Shown here one piece after another: positions 17,108 through 24,035 of a DNA stretch of 64,000 nt. Made by a program: the position numbers and the translations under genes. Source of the stretch: Galbitalea sp036271875 (GTDB lineage Bacteria; Actinomycetota; Actinomycetes; Actinomycetales; Microbacteriaceae); contig DATAZU010000015.1 in the NCBI GenBank assembly GCA_036271875.1, positions 124,001 through 188,000 of the forward strand, in the 5' to 3' direction. Below the pieces are notes generated by a model that saw only the letters and a program-made list of their open reading frames with translations, was not told where the DNA came from and searched no databases. Numbering within the stretch: position 1 is the first letter of the stretch; every line of letters starts with the position of its first letter.

Positions 17108-18229
17108 TTGCAACGGTCTTGGCGGGCTCGCCCCGCATTGCACAGAACTCGTGCTCGCACTCCCGCGGCATCGTTTGCAGTGCTCGCGATCATCCTCGTT
17201 CTTGCCGGGTGTGCACCCGCGTCCCCGATTCATCCGGATTCGGCGCCCCCAACAGTGTCTCCGACCGCCTCCGCTACGCCTACGCCTACGCCAGTCTCCG
17301 CGCCCGCCGCAGTGCTCGAGGGAGACTGCAATTCGGTACTTCCGACTTCAACGGTGAACAGGATCTCGGGATTGGCGCTGCGACCGACCAGTTATTCGGA
17401 CCCGAGCGATCTTCAGCCCGCTCATCTCACCACCAAACTGAGGGGCGGGGTCGAATGCGTCTGGCAAGAAGCTGGCGGCGGTCCCTATCTAGAAGTGGTG
17501 GTGCTGAGCACGAACGGCGCGAATCCAACTACTCCGGACTCCTCGAGCTGTAGCGTTGGCGGCCCTGGATGCGACGCCAGCCTGACATTGAACGGGTATT
17601 GGCTGGCGTGGACCTGGAGTGGCGTCGACAGAGGGATCTCGGCAACAGACAACGCGAAACTCAACGAATTCGGTACCGCGCTGCGCGGGAGCGTCACCTC
17701 GGCGGGTCCAGCACCGCAGTTCGTGCAGCCAGCGGGAAGTTGGCCGAAGTCCGTCGACTGTTCCGCGCTCGCATCCGCATCGGGTCTTCTGGCGAATCTG
17801 GGCGGCGACTGGACACCATTGGGGGTGACGGGCGAGGCGCAAATGCCTCTCCGCGCGAACGCGCCCGAATGGAACAACGGCGAGTACACGGCGTGTCGCT
17901 GGACCGCACCTGCCAGGGCTTCCGACTCCGCCGGTGGACAAACGCCGGCGTTCAGTATGTACGTGCTGCCTGGCTCGGCATGGTACGCCTCAAACGTTGA
18001 GGCGATTCCTGGAGCCACGCCCATTACGATCCCCGGGGTGGCACGCGCGATACGAGTACCCGACCAGGATCGGTGTTCGAACACGGACCCAATTCCGAGC
18101 CCGTGCGATGATTTCACCGTCAACGTGTTCGACGGAGTCAACTGGCTCCAGGTCGACACCGACGCCGTCAACTTTGCCCGGGACACTGGGGTCATGCGGC
18201 GATTGGTGTCGGCACTGGACGCGTCCTAA
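17108..18229 (+). CDS. Secreted lipoprotein of unknown function
   Basis: 373 residues if translated from TTG 17108, which follows a strong GGGGGAGG at a short spacing; no ATG or GTG in frame gives a sensible signal peptide. Arg-rich n-region, hydrophobic segment FAVLAIILVLAGC with lipobox Cys, then a Pro/Thr/Ser linker (SPTASATPTPTPVSAP). The mature part has many cysteines (GDCNSVLP, VECVWQ, SSCSVGGPGCDAS, VDCSAL, YTACRW, DRCSN, SPCDDF), suggesting disulfides in a beta-rich extracellular fold. I do not recognise the family. Located between recG and coaD, where related genomes often have nothing; 76 bases follow recG. Confidence 0.7.
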   Translation: MQRSWRARPALHRTRARTPAASFAVLAIILVLAGCAPASPIHPDSAPPTVSPTASATPTPTPVSAPAAVLEGDCNSVLPTSTVNRISGLALRPTSYSDPSDLQPAHLTTKLRGGVECVWQEAGGGPYLEVVVLSTNGANPTTPDSSSCSVGGPGCDASLTLNGYWLAWTWSGVDRGISATDNAKLNEFGTALRGSVTSAGPAPQFVQPAGSWPKSVDCSALASASGLLANLGGDWTPLGVTGEAQMPLRANAPEWNNGEYTACRWTAPARASDSAGGQTPAFSMYVLPGSAWYASNVEAIPGATPITIPGVARAIRVPDQDRCSNTDPIPSPCDDFTVNVFDGVNWLQVDTDAVNFARDTGVMRRLVSALDAS

Positions 18230-18296
18230 TGCGATGGTCTGGCGTTTGGCCACCGAACGTTACGAATCGGTAACGTCCGCCGGATAGGGTGAATGC

Positions 18297-18779
18297 ATGA
18301 ACAGGATCGCGGTCGTTCCTGGGTCATTCGACCCGGTCACCCTTGGGCACCTCGATGTCATCGGGCGGGCCGCGAACATCTTCGACGAGATCCACGTTCT
18401 CGTGGTCCACAATCCTGGCAAGACGGCTCTGCTGCCGATCGCGCAGCGCGTCACCCTGCTCGAGCAGTCGATTCAGGATGCTGGCCTGCCGACGAACATC
18501 ACGGTCACCAGTTGGAGCGTTGGTCTACTCGTCGACTACTGCGTCGAGGTCGGCGCCGCAGTTATCGCCAAGGGGATTCGGTCGCAGCTCGATGTTGCCT
18601 ACGAGACGCCGATGGCGATCGTAAACCGCAATCTCGCCGGGGTTGAAACCGTATTTTTGCTACCGTCGCCCGAGAACGGCCACGTTTCGAGCTCGCTCGT
18701 CCGGCAGGTGGCATCCCTCGGCGGAGACGTTTCGCCCTACGTTCCTGCCGCGGTAGCGGCATTCCTGCAGAAGGGGTAG
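18297..18779 (+). CDS. coaD: Phosphopantetheine adenylyltransferase
   Basis: Fourth step of coenzyme A synthesis: joins AMP from ATP to 4'-phosphopantetheine. 160 residues. Nucleotidyltransferase motif VVPGSFDPVTLGHLDVIGRA at residues 6-25, then VDYCVEVGAAVIAKGIR and the phosphate-binding region PENGHVSSSLVRQVASLGGDV. Complete. Confidence 0.97.
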   Translation: MNRIAVVPGSFDPVTLGHLDVIGRAANIFDEIHVLVVHNPGKTALLPIAQRVTLLEQSIQDAGLPTNITVTSWSVGLLVDYCVEVGAAVIAKGIRSQLDVAYETPMAIVNRNLAGVETVFLLPSPENGHVSSSLVRQVASLGGDVSPYVPAAVAAFLQKG

Positions 18780-18891
18780 CCCTTGTGCGCTCGCGCAGGT
18801 GAGTGAGAAGTTGATGACGACACTTGGCGTTTGACGCTGAGGGCCGACGAGATCCGGGCGACCACACCAGGATACGAGAAGGAGTTCCACC

Positions 18892-19458
18892 ATGGCATCG
18901 AAGTCGAAGAAACCGTCCAAGAAGCGATTGCGCAAGGACGCCCGCCACGAGTTGGAGAAGCAGCTTGAGCAGGCGAAGGAAACTCTGAAGGACGAGCGCG
19001 CTCGCCTGAAGAAAGCCGAGCGCAAAGCCGAGGAGAAGGCCCGCGAAACGCGCAAGCAGGCCAAACGTGAGCTGGCGAAGGCAAAGAAGAACGCTCGCAA
19101 GTCGCGCGACGCTGCGATCAAGACCGCACGACGGTCCGCTCGCGGGAAGGCGGATGCGACCAGCCAGAAAGTCGAGTCGGTGAAGGCCGACGCCGCGAAG
19201 ACCGTCGCGAAGAAGTCCGACGCCATCAAGGCTGGTACACGTAAGAAGAGTGCGACTGCGAAGAGTGGCAGCAAGAACAAGTCCGGGACGAAGAAGAAGG
19301 CCCCGAGTAAGACCACCCCGAGCGCGAGCGCAACGGTCGCGGCACCCGCGGTGGTTCAGGAGACGGTCACGTCGCTTCGTGCGCGTGCTCGCGCCCAGGG
19401 GTTGCCCGGGTATTCACGAATGACCCGCGACGAACTGCTCAGCCGTGTGAAGGACTAG
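18892..19458 (+). CDS. Lys/Ala-rich histone-like protein with SAP/Rho-N-like tail
   Basis: 188 residues; AAGGAG lies seven bases before the ATG. Residues 1-75 form a highly charged helix (LEKQLEQAKETLKDERARLKKAERKA begins the pattern), likely coiled coil. Residues 75-145 are Lys/Ala/Ser-rich like the C-terminal tails of actinobacterial histone-like proteins. Residues ~155-188 (VTSLRARARAQGLPGYSRMT, then RDELLSRV) match the SAP/Rho N-terminal helix-extended-helix pattern, which binds nucleic acid. A nucleoid-associated or RNA-binding role is inferred. The next gene starts 6 bases later and is also very basic. Confidence 0.75.
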   Translation: MASKSKKPSKKRLRKDARHELEKQLEQAKETLKDERARLKKAERKAEEKARETRKQAKRELAKAKKNARKSRDAAIKTARRSARGKADATSQKVESVKADAAKTVAKKSDAIKAGTRKKSATAKSGSKNKSGTKKKAPSKTTPSASATVAAPAVVQETVTSLRARARAQGLPGYSRMTRDELLSRVKD

Positions 19459-19464
19459 TCGGGA

Positions 19465-19650
19465 ATGGCGCAACCCGGTACGCGTGACGCGAAGAAGGCG
19501 GCGCGAAAGGTCGAGAAGGCCCACAAGAAAGCCGCGAAGAAGGACTACGAGCGCAGACACGCGCAGCAGAAACGACAGCGGGCCTTGCACGCTTCGCTGG
19601 TCGCTGCCCAATCGCGTCGGGCCAAGAAGCAGGCGAAGGCCGAGCGGTGA
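19465..19650 (+). CDS. Small basic protein, 61 residues
   Basis: About 40 percent of the residues are Lys or Arg, with Ala and Gln filling much of the remainder (DAKKAARKVEKAHKKAAKKD; QQKRQRALHASLVAAQ). No domain is recognisable; it could bind nucleic acid electrostatically. The case for a gene is its position: 6 bases after the histone-like gene and a 4-base GTGA overlap with the DJ-1-like gene, which makes a continuous operon. Low-complexity sequence leaves some doubt. Confidence 0.6.
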   Translation: MAQPGTRDAKKAARKVEKAHKKAAKKDYERRHAQQKRQRALHASLVAAQSRRAKKQAKAER

Positions 19651-20243
19651 CTAATCCAAAGACCATCGGCATCCTGCTGTTCGACGGCGTCGAGGAGTTG
19701 GACGCGATTGGACCGTGGGAGGTTCTGTCGTACTGGACTCGCGAGTATCCAGATGATGGCTACCGCGTGATCACGATGTCCGATTCGCTTGAACCGGTCA
19801 CCTGCGCAAAGGGAATGCGAGTACTGCCCGACCTGCCCGTCGCGGATGCTCCGCCGTTCGAGGTGCTGATCTACCCCGGCGGGCGGGGCACGCGTCCGCA
19901 CCTGGTCGATGAGGCACGGCTCCAGTGGGTGCGCGAGCAGAGGTCTCGCGTTCCCCTCATGGCGAGCGTGTGCACCGGCTCTCTGGTCTACGCCGCCGCG
20001 GGGATCCTTCGCGACCGCCCAGCGACCACGCACTGGAGCGCCCTCGACGAACTCGCCCGACTGGATCCGACCATCGAGGTCAGGCCGGATGTGCGATTCG
20101 TCGAGGACGGCGATGTCATTACATCCGCCGGGATCTCGGCGGGCATCGACATGGCTCTTCGGCTAGTCGAGAGGCTGTCGACAACCGAGCGGGCGCGCGA
20201 GGTTCGCCGCGGCATCCAGTACGACCCGGAACCGCCCGTCTAG
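19647..20243 (+). CDS. DJ-1/PfpI-family protein
   Basis: 198 residues, GTG start overlapping the upstream stop. Flavodoxin-like class I glutamine-amidotransferase fold: FDGVEELDAIGPWEVL carries the conserved Glu, LIYPGGRGTRP the Gly-rich turn, and Cys109 sits in the nucleophile elbow ASVCTGSLVYAAAGIL. This elbow and the following THWSALDEL are close to the isonitrile hydratase / AraC-amidase-like branch, but there is no DNA-binding domain. Possible hydratase, glyoxalase or chaperone activity; the substrate cannot be named. Confidence 0.85.
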   Translation: MTNPKTIGILLFDGVEELDAIGPWEVLSYWTREYPDDGYRVITMSDSLEPVTCAKGMRVLPDLPVADAPPFEVLIYPGGRGTRPHLVDEARLQWVREQRSRVPLMASVCTGSLVYAAAGILRDRPATTHWSALDELARLDPTIEVRPDVRFVEDGDVITSAGISAGIDMALRLVERLSTTERAREVRRGIQYDPEPPV

Positions 20244-20273
20244 GGGCGTGAGTCGCCGCTGGACGGCTGGCCG

Positions 20274-20879
20274 CTAGTCAAAGATCGGATCGACCGTCCT
20301 GGTCCGCTTGATTTCAAAGAATCCGGGGTAGCTCGCAACCGCCACTGTTCCATCCCAAAGCCGAACCGCATCTTCGCCCTTGGGTGCGGGAGAGATGACC
20401 GGACCGAAGAACGCGACCCCGTTGACGGCGATAACCGGCGTCCCCACATCCTGCCCGACTCGGTTGATGCCGTCGAAATGGCTCGCGCGCATCTGCTCGT
20501 CGAACTCGTCGGTGAGGCTGTATTTGATGAGGTCCGCCGGCAAACCAACGGAGGCGAGCGACTCGGCGATTACGGTGTCTGGATCCTTGGATTTGCCAGG
20601 ATGGATGCGAGTGCCGAGCGCATCGTAAAGCGGTTTGACCGCCTCCTGACCGTGCAGTTCTTTCACCGCCGTGACCAGTCGCGTGTAGCGGAGCGCTCGC
20701 GGGAAAAACGCGCTGTACGACTCCGGCACATCCTTGTCCTCGTTCAGGACCGCGAGGCTCATCACCTTCCAGGTGACGTCGAGTTCGCGATACTCGGACA
20801 CTTCATCCACCCATCGCGATGTCATCCATGCCCACGGGCACGACGGATCAAACCAAAACTCCACGTTCGTAGCAGCCAT
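20274..20879 (-). CDS. DsbA-fold protein, mycothiol-dependent nitroreductase Rv2466c family
   Basis: 201 residues. The N-terminus FWFDPSCPWAWMTSRW and the MSLAVLNEDKDVPESY segment match the actinobacterial family of Rv2466c, a mycothiol-using thioredoxin-fold reductase. The active site here reads Cys14-Pro-Trp-Ala, so the second cysteine of the usual CPWC pair is replaced by alanine: a monothiol form that would need mycothiol to resolve. The C-terminal cis-Pro region is QDVGTPVIAVNGVAFFGPV. Leftward, convergent with the DJ-1-like gene and divergent from the F420 block. Confidence 0.85.
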   Translation of the reverse strand: MAATNVEFWFDPSCPWAWMTSRWVDEVSEYRELDVTWKVMSLAVLNEDKDVPESYSAFFPRALRYTRLVTAVKELHGQEAVKPLYDALGTRIHPGKSKDPDTVIAESLASVGLPADLIKYSLTDEFDEQMRASHFDGINRVGQDVGTPVIAVNGVAFFGPVISPAPKGEDAVRLWDGTVAVASYPGFFEIKRTRTVDPIFD

Positions 20880-20949
20880 ACTTTGAGCCTACGTTGGGTG
20901 ACTCGACCGTGCCGGGCGGAGACCAAGCAGAGATCGTTAGCATTGAGAG

Positions 20950-21951
20950 ATGGCTTCTCTTACCGTCGGCTATGCCGCGATGCTCGAACAGTTCCACCCC
21001 ACCGAGATCGTCGAACTCTCCGAGTACGCCGAATCGAAGGGTTTCTCCGGGGTCATGGCCGCGGACCACTTTCAGCCATGGGTTCCGCAGCAGGGCCAGG
21101 CGGCATTCGTCTGGAACGTTCTCGCTGCGCTCGGTGAACGTACCAAGGGGGACATGGGGCCGGGTGTCACGGCTCCGACCTTCCGCTGGCATCCCGCCAT
21201 GGTGGCGCAGGCTTCCGCGACCCTCGCCGCTATGTATCCCGGTCGTCACTGGCTGGGACTTGGCTCGGGCGAGGCGCTGAACGAACACATCACCGGGGAG
21301 TACTGGCCCGAGGCGCCCGAGCGCATCAATCGGATGTTCGAGGCGATCGACGTCATCAAGAAGCTGTTCTCGGCATCCATTTCCGGCAAGGATGTGAAGC
21401 ACTCCGGCCCGTTCTACAAGCTTGAGTCGACCCGGCTCTGGACGATGCCGAAGGTCGCGCCGGAGATCCTGGTTGCGACCGCGGGTCCGGTCACCGCAAA
21501 GCGAGCGGGCAAGACGGTCGACGGCCTGATCACGGTCGGGGCTCCGCTCGAGAAGATCGACGGCTTGTTCACCCGGTTCGACGAGGGAGCCCGTGAGGTT
21601 GGCAAGGACCCGTCGACAATGCCCAAGGTGCTGCAGCTGCACATGAGCTGGGCCGCCACCGATGAAGAGGCCACGCGCAACGCGATGGTGGAGTGGCCGA
21701 ACGGCGGAATGAAGTTTCCGAAAGCGGATATCCGATCTCCCTTCGAGTTCGAACAGATCGCGAAGCTGGTGCGTCCGGAGGACTTTGAGGGCCGGATGAT
21801 CGTCTCGGCCGACCCGGACAAGCACCGGGAGTACATCCAGAAGTTCGTCGACCTCGGTTTCGACCGCGTATACCTGCACAACGTTGGGCGCAACCAGCGC
21901 GAGTGGATTGACGTGTTTGGCCGGGACGTGCTGCCCAAACTGAAGCGATGA
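20950..21951 (+). CDS. F420-dependent oxidoreductase of the G6PDH-like (TIGR03557) family
   Basis: 333 residues, luciferase-like TIM barrel. The F420/catalytic residues known from mycobacterial FGD1 appear in the same places: His40 and Trp44 in ADHFQPW and Glu108 in GSGEALNE. However, the stretch aligned by eye to the phosphate-holding Lys of FGD1 reads TVGAPLEKIDG, so glucose-6-phosphate may not be the substrate. Arg in EGRMIVSADPD is retained. The stop overlaps cofE (ATGA), tying it to F420 synthesis. Best read as an F420-reducing or F420H2-using enzyme of unknown substrate. Confidence 0.85.
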   Translation: MASLTVGYAAMLEQFHPTEIVELSEYAESKGFSGVMAADHFQPWVPQQGQAAFVWNVLAALGERTKGDMGPGVTAPTFRWHPAMVAQASATLAAMYPGRHWLGLGSGEALNEHITGEYWPEAPERINRMFEAIDVIKKLFSASISGKDVKHSGPFYKLESTRLWTMPKVAPEILVATAGPVTAKRAGKTVDGLITVGAPLEKIDGLFTRFDEGAREVGKDPSTMPKVLQLHMSWAATDEEATRNAMVEWPNGGMKFPKADIRSPFEFEQIAKLVRPEDFEGRMIVSADPDKHREYIQKFVDLGFDRVYLHNVGRNQREWIDVFGRDVLPKLKR

Positions 21952-22784
21952 CCGGCTCGCTGTCGTTCAGCGTCTTTGCCGTCGAGGGTATCCCGGAAAT
22001 CGAAGCCGGGATGGATCTCGGGCTCATCATCGGCGACGCGCTTGACGCGCGCCCTTCGACGAGCTCAGGGACCGCGACGAGCTCAGGGACCACAGGTCCG
22101 CTGCACCACGGCGACATCCTCGTGGTCAGCTCGAAGATCGTTTCCAAGGCCGAGGGTCGAATCGTGCAGGCGGCCGATCGCGAGCAGGCGATCACCGACG
22201 AGACCGTCCGGGTCGTCGCGACGCGGGTCTTCCCGAGCGGGGTGACGCGAATCGTCGAGAACCACCTCGGGATCGTGGGGGCGGCCGCAGGCGTAGATGC
22301 CTCGAATACTCCGGCCGGGACCGTTCTGCTTCTGCCGCTGGATCCGGATGCCTCGGCCGCCGCTATTCGATCGGCACTCGTCGACCGCTTCGAGGTCTCG
22401 CTGGGGATCGTCATCACGGACACGCTCGGCAGAACCTGGCGCGAGGGACAAACAGATGTCGCCATCGGCGGGAGCGGTGTGACCCTTCTCGACGACCTGC
22501 GCGGAACCACGGATACGCAGGGCCGCGTTCTGGACGTCACGGCACCGGCCGTCGGAGACGAGCTGGCGAGCGCGGCTGACCTGGTGAAGCGCAAGAGCGC
22601 GGAGCTTCCCGTTGCGATAGTTCGCGGTCTCGGTCACCTCGTAACGCCGGACGCGCCCGGAGCGCGGGTACTCATTCGGCCGTCCGAGAACGACATGTTC
22701 CGGCTGGGAACGGATGAGGCGTACGCGGAAGGCTTCGCGGCCGGTCTAGCCGCCGGCCGCTCCGCCGGATCCCCTGGTGACTGA
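21948..22784 (+). CDS. cofE: F420-0:gamma-glutamyl ligase
   Basis: 278 residues. Adds the gamma-linked glutamate tail to F420-0 using GTP. Recognised by VEGIPEIEAGMDLGLII, GDILVVSSKIVSKAEGRIV, ITDTLGRTWREGQTDVAIG and GRVLDVTAPAVGDELASAADLV. It is only the ligase: the FMN-binding reductase domain that follows the ligase in mycobacterial FbiB is absent. Residues 35-49 (begins RPSTSSGT) are an in-frame copy of the dispersed repeat described separately, in a loop just before the GDILVV strand. The gene overlaps cofC by 8 bases. Confidence 0.93.
   Translation: MTGSLSFSVFAVEGIPEIEAGMDLGLIIGDALDARPSTSSGTATSSGTTGPLHHGDILVVSSKIVSKAEGRIVQAADREQAITDETVRVVATRVFPSGVTRIVENHLGIVGAAAGVDASNTPAGTVLLLPLDPDASAAAIRSALVDRFEVSLGIVITDTLGRTWREGQTDVAIGGSGVTLLDDLRGTTDTQGRVLDVTAPAVGDELASAADLVKRKSAELPVAIVRGLGHLVTPDAPGARVLIRPSENDMFRLGTDEAYAEGFAAGLAAGRSAGSPGD
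22051..22091 (+). repeat. Dispersed repeat inside cofE
   Basis: Full unit 22051-22073 (begins GCCCTTCGACGAGCTC) then a shortened unit 22075-22091 one base later, both in the gene's direction. Translates as RPSTSSGT followed by ATSSGT. Confidence 0.92.
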
Positions 22785-23376
22785 GCTGTTCTGGACCGTG
22801 GTGGTTCCCGTCAAGGGAACGAGTTCGGCCAAGTCGCGCCTCGGTGCTCCGGCAGAGCTGGCCGATGCGATCGCCCTCGATAGCGTTGAGGCGACGCTTG
22901 CCGCGTCCCGCGTCCAGCGAGTCGTCGTTGTCACGACCGAGCACGCGTCGACCAGATTCACACGACTGGGGGCCGATGTCGTTACCGACACCGGGAACGG
23001 TCTGAACGCGGCATGCCGCCTGGGTGTCGCCGCTGCTGGTTCCGGACCCGTCGCGGTACTGCTCGGGGACATCCCATCTCTCGTGCCGAGTGAGCTAGAC
23101 GCTGCCCTCCGGCTCGCCGCGGCACATCCGCTGGCCTTCGTGCCGGACGCGGACGGCGATGGCACTGTACTGATTACGGCGCTCGATGGCGCGCAGCACG
23201 TTCCGGCCTTCGGCGACAACTCCCGGTCAGCACACCTCGCCGCGGCCTACGCCGAACTCGAGTTTTCGGCGGCCTCGGGGCTCCGACGCGATGTCGATAC
23301 CGCCATCCACCTCGCCGCGATTCCCGCCGCCGCGCTAGGGCCGCACACTCGCGCGGCAGTGGAACGATTAACCTAA
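22777..23376 (+). CDS. cofC: Phosphoenolpyruvate/lactate guanylyltransferase
   Basis: 199 residues, GTG start inside the end of cofE. Activates PEP (FbiD) or 2-phospholactate (CofC) with GTP to supply the side chain of (dehydro-)F420-0. Signatures: VVPVKGTSSAKSRLG near the start, VVTTEHASTRF, VLLGDIPSL and the late AFGDNSRSAHL and RRDVDTAIHL. Also called fbiD; actinobacterial enzymes generally use PEP, which would give dehydro-F420-0 as intermediate. Confidence 0.92.
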   Translation: MTELFWTVVVPVKGTSSAKSRLGAPAELADAIALDSVEATLAASRVQRVVVVTTEHASTRFTRLGADVVTDTGNGLNAACRLGVAAAGSGPVAVLLGDIPSLVPSELDAALRLAAAHPLAFVPDADGDGTVLITALDGAQHVPAFGDNSRSAHLAAAYAELEFSAASGLRRDVDTAIHLAAIPAAALGPHTRAAVERLT

Positions 23377-23381
23377 AGCAC

Positions 23382-24035
23382 ATGAGCATGATCGACGGGG
23401 TGGCGACGCTCGAGATCTCCAGCCCGGAGCATCCAGCGGTGTACGTGACGACCGTCCTCGGCATCGAGCCGGACTGGAGTGCGGAGAAAGGCGACCTGCG
23501 ACCTCGTCAGGGCGATACCGGTTCGGAGCCGATCCGCCGGCGGGTCTACGACACATCGATGTGGGTGCTCGAGGTCGATTCGAATCCCGGCACCAAGATG
23601 GCAGTCGACGATGACGACGCGAAGGGTTTCGCAACTCTGCAGGTGCTCGTGGACCGCCTGTTCGGTCGCGGACCCCTGCTTGCCCAGCTGAAGCAGAACT
23701 ACAAGGTCGAACTCACCTGGTACGGAACTGCCGGCGCATCTCAGGCCGGCTTCATGCTGCCATCGTCGCTGCTGGCCGCTGTTGGGGAGCTCGGACTGGA
23801 TGTCATGTGCACGGTCTATGCGCACGACGACACGTCGGAGCGTCCCGGCCTGCATGTGCAGCAGGCGCAGCTCTCGCCACTTCTTGCGGGTCTGGTCGGA
23901 GCCGACGATCAGTCCGGAAAGCCGGCCAGGGTCGAAAAGACTCCGGAGCAGCTCGCTGCCGAACAGCTACTGGCGGATTCCTTCATCGCCGAGCAACTCT
24001 TTGAGCAGAGCGCTCGCGACCGCGAGAATCAGTGA
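23382..24035 (+). CDS. Hypothetical protein (possibly DUF4279-like)
   Basis: 217 residues, ATG 5 bases after cofC. The first ~140 residues look like one alpha/beta domain: VTTVLGIEPDWSAEKGDLRP, MWVLEVDSNPGTKMAV, LQVLVDRLFGR, VELTWYGTAGASQAGFMLPS. This arrangement recalls DUF4279, but I cannot confirm it. The rest is a helical, Glu/Ala/Gln-rich tail (EQLAAEQLLADSFIAEQLF). Overlaps the end of fbiC by 7 bases on the other strand. No evidence links it to F420 beyond position. Confidence 0.7.
   Translation: MSMIDGVATLEISSPEHPAVYVTTVLGIEPDWSAEKGDLRPRQGDTGSEPIRRRVYDTSMWVLEVDSNPGTKMAVDDDDAKGFATLQVLVDRLFGRGPLLAQLKQNYKVELTWYGTAGASQAGFMLPSSLLAAVGELGLDVMCTVYAHDDTSERPGLHVQQAQLSPLLAGLVGADDQSGKPARVEKTPEQLAAEQLLADSFIAEQLFEQSARDRENQ

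Noticed and set aside
20950..21951. Naming the FGD-like protein as glucose-6-phosphate dehydrogenase
   Set aside because: Phosphate-binding residues look incomplete; only the family name is justified.
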